Source: an uncultured Bacteroidia bacterium (GTDB lineage Bacteria; Bacteroidota; Bacteroidia; Bacteroidales; F082). Taken from it: a stretch of 36,261 bases of DNA. Of the stretch, positions 1-8,237 are shown one piece after another; the stretch's first letter is position 1, and each line of letters opens with the position of its first letter. Where the stretch lies: assembly GCA_902783365.1 (NCBI GenBank), contig CACZQL010000150.1, positions 1 through 36,261 on the forward strand, written 5' to 3'. Made by a program: the position numbers and the translations under genes. The notes under the pieces were generated by a model. That model was given only the letters and a program-made list of their open reading frames with translations. It ran no database searches and was not told the origin of the DNA.

Positions 1-47
1 AGTGCCGATGATACTGCATCCGTGTGGGAAAGTAGGTCGCCGCCCAC
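1..47 (+). rRNA. rrf: 5S ribosomal RNA, 3' end (partial)
   Basis: The first bases match the conserved 3' part of bacterial 5S rRNA: a GATGATACTGC-like segment, then GTGGGAAAGTAGGTCGCCGCC, the usual helix IV/V and closing-stem sequence. The 5' two thirds lie outside the window. A strong hairpin with a T-run follows within about 15 bases, as expected at the end of an rRNA operon. The exact 3' end is uncertain by a few bases because the pairing 5' end is not visible. Confidence 0.85.
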
Positions 48-54
48 CCCTAAT

Positions 55-84
55 AAAAAAGCCCGCTGAAAGCGGGCTTTTTTA
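55..84 (+). terminator. Rho-independent terminator, probably bidirectional
   Basis: A 7-bp GC-rich stem (GCCCGCT / AGCGGGC) with a GAA loop at 61-77 has an A-run on its left and TTTTTT on its right. On the plus strand it would end the rRNA operon. On the minus strand the same stem is followed by TTTTTTATTA, so it can also stop the converging helicase transcript. Confidence 0.9.
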
Positions 85-116
85 GTTTGCAGTTTGCAGT
101 TTTTAGTTTGCAGTTT
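82..116 (-). repeat. Heptad array, (AAACTGC)n type, abutting the terminator
   Basis: Read on the minus strand, five consecutive 7-base units (AAACTGC, AAACTAA, AAACTGC, AAACTGC, AAACTAA) occupy 116 down to 82 with no phase slip and run straight into the A-run and stem of the terminator at 55-84. The block lies 3' of the helicase stop codon, in its presumed 3' UTR. A similar array lies 3' of rnfA at 31788-31822. Confidence 0.85.
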
Positions 117-128
117 CCTTGATGCAAC

Positions 129-171
129 TGCCAACTGCCAATGGCCAACTGCTAACTGCTAACTGCCAACT
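129..171 (-). repeat. Heptad array, (GTTGGCA)n type, containing the helicase stop codon
   Basis: On the minus strand, six 7-base units run from 170 down to 129: GTTGGCA, GTTAGCA, GTTAGCA, GTTGGCC, ATTGGCA, GTTGGCA. The last helicase codons (Val-Gly-Ser-stop) are formed by the first units, and the TAG stop (161-159) comes from the first GTTAGCA. The TAG in the next unit is one frame over, because 7 is not a multiple of 3. Confidence 0.85.
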
Positions 172-1580
172 AAAAAAAACTCTTCCTTGAAATTCACAAA
201 ATAAACCTGCTCCTGGGCTCGGGTTAAGGCTGTGTATAGCCATCGTAAGTCCTCCTTCTCTAACTCGTCCTTCAAATTCAACGAGGAGTCGATGAAGACA
301 TCCCGCCACTGGCCTCCCTGCGTCTTGTGACACGTCAATGCGTATGCAAACTTCACCTGCAAAGCATTCAACCACGGATTTTTCCGCATCTCCTTGTAAC
401 GCTCACGAGTGTTTGGAATGTCCATGTAGTCCTCCTCAACCGCCTGCCGCAACCGCATACTCTCCTCCTCCGTCAACGATGCACTGTTGCTGTTCAACGT
501 GTCCATGAGGATCTTCACCTCAAGCGAAGAGGCCTCTGGATAGTCGGGAAACCCCAACGTCACATCAGCAAAACGAAATCCATACATCTCCTCATATCGC
601 GCTATCTTCTGGATCTCGGCCATGTCGCCGTTGGCAATGAAGCTGATGTCGCGGTGGCCTTCTGCCCAGTAATAGTTGTTCTTCACCACCATCAATCGGT
701 CGCCCGTGGCAATCTCGCCTTCAATGTTCAGGATCCTGCTTCGAATCGCTTGGTTGAAGAGGTTGGCCCTCTTGTTCGACTTGCAGATGATGACCGCCTC
801 GTTGCCGCGCTCCGCTTCAAAGGCACGATAGAGCATTTCCTCGAAGGTCTCCGGGTCGATTTTGTGAGTGTCGTCGTAACGGAGGTCGAAGATGGGCAAT
901 GGATAGCTGAAGGCGTCTTCCAACAGCAGTTCCCTCAGGTGGGTGGCGTTGCTCAGGATGCCCGATTGCAGGGCCTGTCGTTTGACTTCTTTCAATTCAT
1001 AGCTGGCAATGGTCAAGGGGAACTCCCGTGCCAGGTAATCCTGTTCCAATGCGGGGCTTTGGTCGTTGCCCACAGGAGGAAGCTGCGCCGTGTCGCCAAT
1101 CAGGAGCAGGCGGCAATCCTCGCCGCTGAACACGTATTCCAGGAGGTCGTCGAGCAAACTGCGGGCACCGAAGTCCTTTTCCTCACCAATCATGGAGGCC
1201 TCATCGACGATGAAAAGGGTGCGCTTGTGCTTGTTTTCGGCGCGTACCACTCTTAGGCTTCCGTCGGGGAAAGCCGCCACTTGGTAGATCTTTCTGTGGA
1301 GGGTGGAGGCGGGCTGGTGCGTGTAGTTCGACAGCACCTTGGCGGCCCTGCCGGTGGGCGCCATCAGCACGTATCCCATGCCGATTTGCGGCAACGTGTT
1401 GACCAAAGTGGTCACCAGGGTGGTCTTTCCCGTGCCGGCATATCCCCGAAGGATATAGGCAGGATGGCTTTTCTGGGACAGCAGGAATGCCGACAGGTGA
1501 CTGAGCACACGCGCCTGGCCTTCTGTGGGCAGGAACCCGAAAGAGTCGAGAAGGATTTGGTATAATTCCTCCCGTATCAT
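159..1580 (-). CDS. ATP-dependent RecD/Pif1-like DNA helicase (SF1B)
   Basis: A 473-residue superfamily 1 helicase, predicted to unwind DNA 5' to 3' during repair or replication restart in the cytoplasm. Visible motifs are Walker A GYAGTGKT (residues 46-53), Walker B IVDEAS near 125, motif III GDTAQLPPVG, and the C-terminal ALTCHKTQGGQW and WLYTALTRAQEQ segments (motifs V-VI, with the arginine finger). It is shorter than RecD2 because the long N-terminal extension is missing, which fits the compact AAA_30/UvrD_C_2 proteins common in Bacteroidota. The ATG start is 2 bases after the tamL stop, so it is probably the last gene of the long minus-strand run. Its C-terminus reads into a heptad repeat. 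It is not RecD of RecBCD, since no recB or recC is nearby. Confidence 0.88.
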   Translation of the reverse strand: MIREELYQILLDSFGFLPTEGQARVLSHLSAFLLSQKSHPAYILRGYAGTGKTTLVTTLVNTLPQIGMGYVLMAPTGRAAKVLSNYTHQPASTLHRKIYQVAAFPDGSLRVVRAENKHKRTLFIVDEASMIGEEKDFGARSLLDDLLEYVFSGEDCRLLLIGDTAQLPPVGNDQSPALEQDYLAREFPLTIASYELKEVKRQALQSGILSNATHLRELLLEDAFSYPLPIFDLRYDDTHKIDPETFEEMLYRAFEAERGNEAVIICKSNKRANLFNQAIRSRILNIEGEIATGDRLMVVKNNYYWAEGHRDISFIANGDMAEIQKIARYEEMYGFRFADVTLGFPDYPEASSLEVKILMDTLNSNSASLTEEESMRLRQAVEEDYMDIPNTRERYKEMRKNPWLNALQVKFAYALTCHKTQGGQWRDVFIDSSLNLKDELEKEDLRWLYTALTRAQEQVYFVNFKEEFFLVGS

Positions 1581-1582
1581 GG

Positions 1583-3919
1583 TTAGAAAGGATAGCCGAT
1601 GTTGAAATTAAAGTTCATGTCCAACCAGTCTGCCCCCTTGACCCTCCAGTGGCTTCCCTCCTCGTTGGGGAAGGGGCTTCTGAAAGGCATGGCGATGTCG
1701 AGGCGGAGGATGGCCATCTTCAGGTCGTAACGGATGCCGAAGCCGGCATCCATGGCGAGTTGCTTATAGAAGGTGTTCCATTTGAACTCTCCATTGGGGA
1801 GCAATTCGTTGGCATGGTAATTCCAGATGTTGCCCACATCGACGAAGACGGCGCCGTTCAGGTTGTTGTAGATTGGGAATCTCAATTCGGCGTTGAGTTC
1901 CAGCTGGATGTCGCCGATGCGCTCCACGTTGGGGGCGCCATTCTCGTCGGGCACGTAGGCGCCTGGCCCCAACCTTCGGTATTCCCAGCCTCTCATTCCC
2001 ATGGAACCTCCGGTATAGAAGCTGCGCTCAAAAGGCATGTCGTACGAGTTGCCGTAGGGGATGCCCAAGCCCACCATTTGCCGGAATACAATCCATACTC
2101 TGTCCCTCAGCGTGAGGTACTGCCTGAAATCGACGTCGCCCCGGATGTATTGTGCGTACCGGATGCCCAGCAGCTCATGGTGGTCGTCACTTTCATTGAT
2201 GATTTTGGTGCCGTTAAACAGCGAAAGGAGCGCGCCGCTTGACTCCAGGTTGCCGCGAAGATAGATGTAGTTGCTGGTCCGGTTGACATCTTGCGTGCTG
2301 TAAATGAAGGAATATCTTCCTCCAAAGATGAAATGGTTGGTATATTGGTCCTTGATGCGTTGGTTGCTCTCTTGGTCGAGCAAGGCCTGGAATTCAGGGA
2401 TGGGGTTGACCTTCACATAGTTGAGGTAAATCGGGGTGAGGATGAACTGCAAGCGCCGGTTGCTTTTCCAGTCGTAGCCGTAGGAGCCCATGGTGATGTG
2501 TCGCGAGTAGGCGTAGCGGGTTTGGTAGCTGCCACCCAGGGAGATGTTGGTACGGGGCTGATAATCCCGCGCGAACGACTTGAGGGGGATGGGACTGAGG
2601 AATCGGGGGATATAGATGTTGGAGTTGAGGATGATCTCGCCGGTGTTGAAGAATCCTTTCGCTTCAATGCCGCCGATGTCGATGACTTTTTGGCGTTCCA
2701 GTCCTCCCTTGAGGCTCACGGTCAGCACTTCGGCGCCGTGGAAGATGTTTTTGTTGGTGTAGGTGACGCTGCCGCTGACGCCGAGGTCGCCTCCCGAGTT
2801 GGTGCCTTCAGCTTGGAACTTCACGCTGTGGATCTCGGAGCGGCGCAGCATGATGTTGCAGTTGAGCAGGTTGATGGAGTCGTTGTCGGAGGGGATGGTG
2901 TCGAACTCGATGCTGGAGTTGGTGAAGATCTTGAGGCTCGAAAGCGCGCTGTAGGTCAGGGTGACAAGCCGTTGCCGGTAGGGGCGCCCTTCGAAGATGT
3001 TGACGATTTGGGCAAAGGTGTGCGGACGCACAATAGGCCTTTCGTTGTAATAGAAGTGCAGGGTGTTTTTGCCGTTCCTGAAGCCGGTGGAGAAGGTGAT
3101 GGTGGTGGAGTCGGTGGGGGGCAGCATGGCCCTCATGGGGGTGTAGTTGGGATAGATGTTGATTTTGTTGATGTAATACTGCTTATGGGGATGGTAGGTG
3201 TTGGTCTTGGCGTCTTTGGCGTTGGCGATGCGCATGGTGACTTCCAAAGTGTGGTTGTTGAAGCTGCTGTCCACTTCGTAAGAGACATAGTCACGCGAGA
3301 AAAAGTAATAGCCCATGTTGCGAAGGTACTCGGTGATGACGGTCCTCTGCTCGTCGAGCTTGTAGGAGTTGTAGATGTCGTTGACCTTGGCGGGGAAACG
3401 GTCTTCGATGCGTGTCAGGATTCTCGCGATGGTGGTGTCTTCCACCTGGTAGTTGATCTTGCTGATGCGATAGGGTGGGGCAGGGTGGATGGTATAGATG
3501 GCCTTGGCTTTGTAGTTTTTAAAAACCACGTTGTTGGTGACTTTGGAGTTGAAATACCCCCGGTTGTTGAGATATTGCTCGATTTGCCTGGCGGAAAAAT
3601 AGGCGGCCTCCTTGTCATAATATTCTGGCGTTCTACCAATGGTCTTGTTGATCCAGCGCCAGAAAGGCTTTTGGGTCAAGTCCTCGGTGACATAGTAAAA
3701 CCATGTGCTGAATTTGAAGGGGAACCTGACTTGATGGGGCTTTTGGGTGATATAAGAGCTGACTTCGGACTTGGTGAACTCGACCTTCTTGCCCTCGATG
3801 ACCACATTGTTTTTGTCCAAAAAATGTTGGTTTTCAGGCACAAACCTGCTGATGGAACATGACGACAGCAGGGTGAGGAGCAACGATAGTAGGATGATAT
3901 GTTTCTTGATAGGGCGCAC
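1583..3919 (-). CDS. tamL: TamL-type lipoprotein, BamA/TamA (Omp85) family
   Basis: A 778-residue outer-membrane protein. The N-terminus is a lipoprotein signal with Cys21 after LLSS, so this Omp85 protein should be lipidated, the hallmark of the Bacteroidota TamA counterpart TamL. POTRA-like segments follow (about residues 25-350), then a C-terminal 16-stranded barrel ending in Phe (NIGYPF). The GGSMGMRGW...LGPG segment near residue 640 corresponds to the conserved RG[F/Y/W] lid motif of Omp85 barrels. By family it should help insert or export outer-membrane or surface components, with an inner-membrane TamB partner that is not in this window. It lies 34 bases after folC and 2 bases before the helicase. 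BamA itself is less likely because BamA is not a lipoprotein. Confidence 0.85.
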   Translation of the reverse strand: MRPIKKHIILLSLLLTLLSSCSISRFVPENQHFLDKNNVVIEGKKVEFTKSEVSSYITQKPHQVRFPFKFSTWFYYVTEDLTQKPFWRWINKTIGRTPEYYDKEAAYFSARQIEQYLNNRGYFNSKVTNNVVFKNYKAKAIYTIHPAPPYRISKINYQVEDTTIARILTRIEDRFPAKVNDIYNSYKLDEQRTVITEYLRNMGYYFFSRDYVSYEVDSSFNNHTLEVTMRIANAKDAKTNTYHPHKQYYINKINIYPNYTPMRAMLPPTDSTTITFSTGFRNGKNTLHFYYNERPIVRPHTFAQIVNIFEGRPYRQRLVTLTYSALSSLKIFTNSSIEFDTIPSDNDSINLLNCNIMLRRSEIHSVKFQAEGTNSGGDLGVSGSVTYTNKNIFHGAEVLTVSLKGGLERQKVIDIGGIEAKGFFNTGEIILNSNIYIPRFLSPIPLKSFARDYQPRTNISLGGSYQTRYAYSRHITMGSYGYDWKSNRRLQFILTPIYLNYVKVNPIPEFQALLDQESNQRIKDQYTNHFIFGGRYSFIYSTQDVNRTSNYIYLRGNLESSGALLSLFNGTKIINESDDHHELLGIRYAQYIRGDVDFRQYLTLRDRVWIVFRQMVGLGIPYGNSYDMPFERSFYTGGSMGMRGWEYRRLGPGAYVPDENGAPNVERIGDIQLELNAELRFPIYNNLNGAVFVDVGNIWNYHANELLPNGEFKWNTFYKQLAMDAGFGIRYDLKMAILRLDIAMPFRSPFPNEEGSHWRVKGADWLDMNFNFNIGYPF

Positions 3920-3953
3920 GGTGAATCCGAATTTCGTTGCAAAAGTAGTGAAT

Positions 3954-5240
3954 TCAAACTACTTCTGCAACAATGAAATTCGAACCGCCCACAAAAACTA
4001 CATCCTCGAAGAGGGCGGCGTTTCGGGCGGAACGGTAGGCGTCGCGTACCGAGTCATATACTTTCCCCCTTAGTCCGAAGTCGAAGGCTTTTTGCGCCAG
4101 AATGTTAGCGTCGAGTCCTCTTGGGATATCGGCTTTGCAGAAATAGTATTCGGCGTTGCGGGGCAGCAGTTGCAGCACGTGGTCGATGTCCTTGTCGTTG
4201 ACCATGCCCAGGACGAAGTGGAGCTTATGGTAGCTCATCTCGGAGAGCTGTCTCACCACTTCCTTGATGCCGTCCACGTTGTGGCCGGTGTCGGCGATGG
4301 TGAGTGGGTCGTCGTGGAGGATTTGCCAGCGTCCCATGAGGTGGGTGTTCTTGATGACGTTGGCCACGCCGTCGCGCAATTGATCGTCGGAGATCTCGTG
4401 TTTTTGCCTCAGCTGGTCGATGGCGCACATCACCGTGGTCAGGTTCTTTTTCTGGTAGTCACCCAGCAAAGGAATCTGGCAGGCTTCGAGATAAAGGGTG
4501 TTGTTTTTCCATACGTCGAACTCTTGCAGCTTGTTCGAGTCAATGTGGACTTTGTCGCAGTCGAACTCCTGGTCGGCGAAGAGGATGGGACTGTGGCATT
4601 CTTGGGCTTTGTTCATGAACACGGGTTGGGTTTCCGTTTGGGTCTCGCCGATGACCACGGGGATGCCGGGTTTGATGATGCCCGCCTTCTCGCCGGCGAT
4701 TTTCTCCAGGGTGTCGCCCAGAAACTGCACATGGTCGAGGCCGATATTGGTGATGATGCTGAGTTCGGGGGTGATGAGGTTGGTGGAGTCGAGTCGTCCG
4801 CCCATGCCCACTTCCACGATGGCGATGTCCACTTGCTCTTTTGCGAAGTAATCGAAGGCCATGCCCACAGTCATCTCGAAAAAGGAGAGCTCCATCTGTT
4901 CAAACCACGCCTTGTGTTGGTCGATGAAGGCGACCACTTTGTCTTCGGGAATCATCTCTCCGTTGATGCGGATGCGTTCCCTGAAGTCGCGCAAGTGGGG
5001 TGAGGTGTAAAGGCCGGTCTTATAGCCGGCTTCTTGAAAGATGGAGGCCAACAGGTGCGAGGTGGAGCCTTTGCCGTTGGTGCCTGCGATGTGGACCGAC
5101 TTGAAGTTGCGGTGCGGGTTGTCGAGGTGTTCTAACAGGGCAATGGTGTTGTCCAAGTTGGCTTTGTAGGCGGCTCCTCCCACACGTTGGTACATGGGGA
5201 GCTGGTGGAACATCCAGTCGAGGGTTTCAGTGTAGTTCAT
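3954..5240 (-). CDS. folC: Folylpolyglutamate synthase / dihydrofolate synthase
   Basis: A 428-residue Mur-ligase-family enzyme that adds glutamate to dihydropteroate and/or tetrahydrofolate using ATP in the cytoplasm. The P-loop HIAGTNGKGS lies at residues 50-59. It is followed by the family's TSPHL and FRERIRINGE segments, the NIGLDH motif and the EKAGIIKPG lysine region that positions the substrate. Length is normal for FolC. The start is 1 base past the tonB stop, implying translational coupling to the ExbBD-TonB genes. MurC-F ligases are excluded by the FolC-specific TSPHL...RERI segment. Whether both activities are present cannot be read from the sequence. Confidence 0.95.
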   Translation of the reverse strand: MNYTETLDWMFHQLPMYQRVGGAAYKANLDNTIALLEHLDNPHRNFKSVHIAGTNGKGSTSHLLASIFQEAGYKTGLYTSPHLRDFRERIRINGEMIPEDKVVAFIDQHKAWFEQMELSFFEMTVGMAFDYFAKEQVDIAIVEVGMGGRLDSTNLITPELSIITNIGLDHVQFLGDTLEKIAGEKAGIIKPGIPVVIGETQTETQPVFMNKAQECHSPILFADQEFDCDKVHIDSNKLQEFDVWKNNTLYLEACQIPLLGDYQKKNLTTVMCAIDQLRQKHEISDDQLRDGVANVIKNTHLMGRWQILHDDPLTIADTGHNVDGIKEVVRQLSEMSYHKLHFVLGMVNDKDIDHVLQLLPRNAEYYFCKADIPRGLDANILAQKAFDFGLRGKVYDSVRDAYRSARNAALFEDVVFVGGSNFIVAEVV

Positions 5241-5241
5241 C

Positions 5242-6042
5242 TTATTGGTTTTGAACGAAGGTGTAGGTGATAGTGCCTTTTTGTTCTTCGGGTGCGGTGG
5301 GGTCGGGGGTGAATTTCGACCTGCGGGCGGCTTCCAGGGCCATGTTGCGCATCTCGGTGTTGGTGATATCGGTGCCTTTGGTGATGGTGGCCCTCACGAC
5401 GTTGCCGTCGCGGTCCACATAGATTTCCACCACGATATGGCCTTCTTCGGGGAATTCGCGGGGTGGGCGTTGGAGGGATTTGGCGCCGCGTCCTCCGAGG
5501 TCGTAGCCCGGTCCGTTGCCTTTGCCCCCTTGTCCGTCATATTTCTTGACGTCGGCCAACCCGTTGGGGTTGCCTTGGTCGCCAGGTTGTCCGGTGATTC
5601 CCTCGGAACCGCCGTCCTGCGATTTATCTTTGCCTTTGAAAAGTGCCTTGGGGTTGACGGTTTGCTCCGGGGTCTTGGTTTCTTCCTCAGGCTTTTCCTT
5701 GGGTTTTGTCTGGGGTTGGGTCTTGTTGTCTTTTTCTTTCTCTTTTTTCAGGCTCGGGGCTTCTTCCGTGTCTTGGGTCACGATGTCGTCCTTGCTTTTG
5801 GTGGTTTGGTCCTCATGGGGCTTGGGGGGCGTTGACTGCTGGGGGACGGCGGGTTTGTCGGGCTGGACTTTCCCCATGCCTTGGTTGTACATGCCGAGAT
5901 CGACCTCCACGCCTTCCTCGCCAGGCAGGGGAAGCGGGGTCCTGAAGGCCATGAGGAGGAGCGCCAGGAGCAGGAGGCAGTGGAATACCACGGTCCCTAC
6001 ACCGGCGATGATTTTGCTTTTTCTGGATTTGTTATCGTTCAT
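5242..6042 (-). CDS. tonB: TonB-family energy transducer
   Basis: A 266-residue protein with the TonB layout. It has a short basic N-terminus, one membrane helix at about residues 12-33, a long Pro/Lys/Glu-rich periplasmic spacer (about 55-145), a glycine-rich stretch (about 145-185) and a C-terminal TonB domain (about 195-266, with VVEIYVDRDGNVV and the terminal ITYTF strand). It should carry proton-motive energy from ExbB/ExbD to outer-membrane transporters. The ATG overlaps the exbD stop by 4 bases (ATGA), so the two are probably translated together. No TonB-dependent receptor is encoded in the window, so the client is unknown. Confidence 0.92.
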   Translation of the reverse strand: MNDNKSRKSKIIAGVGTVVFHCLLLLALLLMAFRTPLPLPGEEGVEVDLGMYNQGMGKVQPDKPAVPQQSTPPKPHEDQTTKSKDDIVTQDTEEAPSLKKEKEKDNKTQPQTKPKEKPEEETKTPEQTVNPKALFKGKDKSQDGGSEGITGQPGDQGNPNGLADVKKYDGQGGKGNGPGYDLGGRGAKSLQRPPREFPEEGHIVVEIYVDRDGNVVRATITKGTDITNTEMRNMALEAARRSKFTPDPTAPEEQKGTITYTFVQNQ

Positions 6043-6452
6043 TTCTTTGGAGAGGTGGCCAAGATGACCTTATGGTTCTGTTGCGTGGCGTTGTTGATGT
6101 CGTTGACGGCGTCGATGACGTTGACGACATACTGTACTGGGACGGACTTGTCGGAGCGCAGCACGATGGTGGCGTCGGCTTGTCCCCCGATTTTGGCGTT
6201 GATGCTTGTGGACAGCTCCTCGTCGGTGACGGGGGTCTCGTCCACATAGTATTGGAAGAGGTCGTTGATATACACGGTCACGGTCTGCTTCGCCATGGTC
6301 TTGCTGCTGCTCGAAGGCAGGAGCAACTTGATGGCGTTGGGGGCCACCAAGGTGGAAGTCAGCATGAAGAAGATCAGCAGCAGGAACACCAGGTCCGACA
6401 TGGACGAGGAGTTGAACGTGACATTGATCTTGTTTCTTGATTTGATAGCCAT
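6039..6452 (-). CDS. exbD: ExbD/TolR-family biopolymer transport protein
   Basis: A 137-residue protein with a cytoplasmic N-tail and a single membrane helix at about residues 19-41 (SDLVFLLLIFFMLTST), followed by a periplasmic domain. Asp20 at the start of the helix is the conserved proton-carrying residue of ExbD/TolR. It should form the proton channel with the adjacent ExbB protein. The gene lies 18 bases after exbB and overlaps tonB by 4 bases. With a TonB gene attached, an ExbD role is more likely than TolR. Confidence 0.93.
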   Translation of the reverse strand: MAIKSRNKINVTFNSSSMSDLVFLLLIFFMLTSTLVAPNAIKLLLPSSSSKTMAKQTVTVYINDLFQYYVDETPVTDEELSTSINAKIGGQADATIVLRSDKSVPVQYVVNVIDAVNDINNATQQNHKVILATSPKK

Positions 6453-6470
6453 GATCCTATGTTTTAAAGG

Positions 6471-7109
6471 TTAAGCCGGCTCGTTGAGGACGTCCATGAA
6501 CTCTGTGGCCTTGGATTCGAGCAGGTTGACGACGTTTTGAATTCTTGCGACGATGATGGTGTAAAAGATGTAGGCGAGGATGCCCACAATCAAGCCACCG
6601 ACGGTGGTGACCATGGCCTCGTAGATGCCCGACGAGAGCAGCTCGATGTCGATGTTGTTGCCGGCCATCGACATGTTGTAGAAGGCGCGGATCATGCCGG
6701 TGACGGTGCCGAGGAAGCCGATCATGGGGGCAGCACTGGCAATCATGGAAAGCAAGGCGACGCCTTTTTCCAGTTTGGCCACCTCGATGTTGCCCACGTT
6801 CTCGATGGCGGTGTTGATGTCGTTGAGGGGACGCCCGATGCGCGAGAGACCTTTCTCAATCATGCGTGAAATGGGGGAATCGCTTCCGTTGCACAAGGCC
6901 TTGGCACTGTCGATTCTTCCGTCTTTCATATACTCACGGATGCGTTCCATGAAACTGTTGTCGTATTTGGTGGCGCGTTTCACCACGATATATCTCTCAA
7001 TGAAGATATACACTGCGATAACTGATAAAAGGGCTAACACAAGCATGATCCAACCACCTTTCATGGCAAGGTCGAGGATGGAGAGTTTGATTTCGGCTGT
7101 TTGTTCCAT
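6471..7109 (-). CDS. exbB: ExbB/TolQ/MotA-family proton channel protein
   Basis: A 212-residue inner-membrane protein with a first membrane helix at about residues 18-38 and a cytoplasmic loop. Two further helices form the conserved MotA/TolQ/ExbB region, with the signature GLLGTVTGMI-like segment (here GFLGTVTGMIRAF) and GLIVGILAYIFYT. Together with ExbD it should form the proton-driven motor for TonB. It is the first gene after the only sizeable gap (75 bases) in the minus-strand run, so it may have its own promoter. Confidence 0.93.
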   Translation of the reverse strand: MEQTAEIKLSILDLAMKGGWIMLVLALLSVIAVYIFIERYIVVKRATKYDNSFMERIREYMKDGRIDSAKALCNGSDSPISRMIEKGLSRIGRPLNDINTAIENVGNIEVAKLEKGVALLSMIASAAPMIGFLGTVTGMIRAFYNMSMAGNNIDIELLSSGIYEAMVTTVGGLIVGILAYIFYTIIVARIQNVVNLLESKATEFMDVLNEPA

Positions 7110-7141
7110 ATAGATTTAAGATTTCAATTTTTCAAAAAGGA

Positions 7142-7175
7142 CCAAAATATTCAATATAACTAAAATCGTACCAAA
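7142..7175 (-). promoter_or_regulatory. Possible promoter for exbB-exbD-tonB-folC-tamL-helicase
   Basis: Read on the minus strand, a TTTG (7175-7172) is followed after about 22 bases by TATTTTG (7149-7143), resembling the Bacteroidota -33 TTTG / -7 TAnnTTTG pair. The -7 box is one base short of the consensus. It lies in the 75-base gap between anmK and exbB, where no terminator is visible. Confidence 0.3.
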
Positions 7176-7184
7176 TTATTGCTG

Positions 7185-8237
7185 TCAGTGGGAATTCGGC
7201 CTCCAAATCTGTCCCGAGCAGCTGTCGGACGAGGCACCGGTGACGCTGCAAAGCACGTTGGTCCGTCCCTCAAGACGTAAGAGTCCCAGCAAGGCGAAAA
7301 TCAAGGCTTCCTTGAAGTCGGCGGTCTGGCGGTCGGGGACAATCACTTGGTGCGCGGTATGGTGTTGGAGCCGTTCCACCAGGAAGGTGTTGTGCGCTCC
7401 ACCGCCTGTGACGAGCATTTTGCCTTGGGGAAGGTGCTGGATGCAGCGGGCGGTTTGCTGGGCGATGTGCTCGGTGAAGGTGGCCAGGGCGTCTGGAACC
7501 GGATAGGAATCCAGCAAGGCGCGTTGGTAGGTCTCAAAAAACTCTCTTCCCAGCGATTTTGGAGGCTCGTGGCGGAAATAGCTGTGGTCGTTGAGCGCTT
7601 GCAACAAGCCGGGAGAGACCTCCCCTTCGCGAGCCAGTGTTCCGTCTTTGTCGTAAGGCATCCCCTCGCGCTGGGCCAGGTGGTTGAGGGCCTGGTTGGC
7701 GATGCAGATGTCGTAAGCGATGCGCTGTCCCTGCTTCTCATACGAGAGGTTGGCGATGCCACCGATGTTGAGACAGATGTCGTAGTCACCAAAAAGCAGC
7801 CGGTCGCCAATAGGGACCAAAGGGGCGCCTTGGCCTCCCTTAGCCACGTCCTCACTGCGGAAATCGTTGACGGTGAGCACCCCGCAAGCATCGGCAAGGG
7901 CTTGGCCGTCGCCGATTTGCAAGGTAAACCCTTGTTCCGGTTGGTGAAACACGGTATGTCCGTGCGAGGCCACGAAGTCAGGATGGAGATGGTGCCGCAC
8001 AATGAACGTGCGAACACATTCGCCGAGGTATTGCCCATATTCCCGATCCAAGCCTCCAAGGTCTTTGGGCTTGGAGCGGAAGGCGCCTGACAGGCGTTCC
8101 CGCCAATCCAAGGGGTAGGGCAGGGTCTCCGCTTGCAGAATGTCGTAATGGTAGTGGGGAAGGAAACGTACCGCAATGATGTCGATGCCGTCGAGGGAGC
8201 TGCCCGACATCAATCCTATGGCAATGGGGTCGTTCAT
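7185..8237 (-). CDS. anmK: Anhydro-N-acetylmuramic acid kinase
   Basis: A 350-residue sugar kinase that opens the anhydro ring of 1,6-anhydro-MurNAc and phosphorylates it to MurNAc-6-phosphate with ATP, a cytoplasmic step in peptidoglycan recycling. Diagnostic segments are IGLMSGSSLDGID at the N-terminus (residues 7-19), SHGHTVFHQP, LNIGGIANLSY and VTGGGAHN near the C-terminus. Length is typical of AnmK. Its start overlaps the murF stop by 4 bases, placing recycling directly beside cell-wall precursor synthesis. Confidence 0.95.
   Translation of the reverse strand: MNDPIAIGLMSGSSLDGIDIIAVRFLPHYHYDILQAETLPYPLDWRERLSGAFRSKPKDLGGLDREYGQYLGECVRTFIVRHHLHPDFVASHGHTVFHQPEQGFTLQIGDGQALADACGVLTVNDFRSEDVAKGGQGAPLVPIGDRLLFGDYDICLNIGGIANLSYEKQGQRIAYDICIANQALNHLAQREGMPYDKDGTLAREGEVSPGLLQALNDHSYFRHEPPKSLGREFFETYQRALLDSYPVPDALATFTEHIAQQTARCIQHLPQGKMLVTGGGAHNTFLVERLQHHTAHQVIVPDRQTADFKEALIFALLGLLRLEGRTNVLCSVTGASSDSCSGQIWRPNSH

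Noticed and set aside
82..171. Heptad arrays as a CRISPR array or origin iterons
   Set aside because: Units are only 7 bases, directly adjoining without spacers, and no cas, rep or dnaA gene is near.
2291..3862. A 523-codon open frame on the plus strand opposite tamL
   Set aside because: Composition is typical of an antisense shadow (Val/Gly/Asp-rich, no motif), and it would lie wholly inside a well-supported Omp85 gene.
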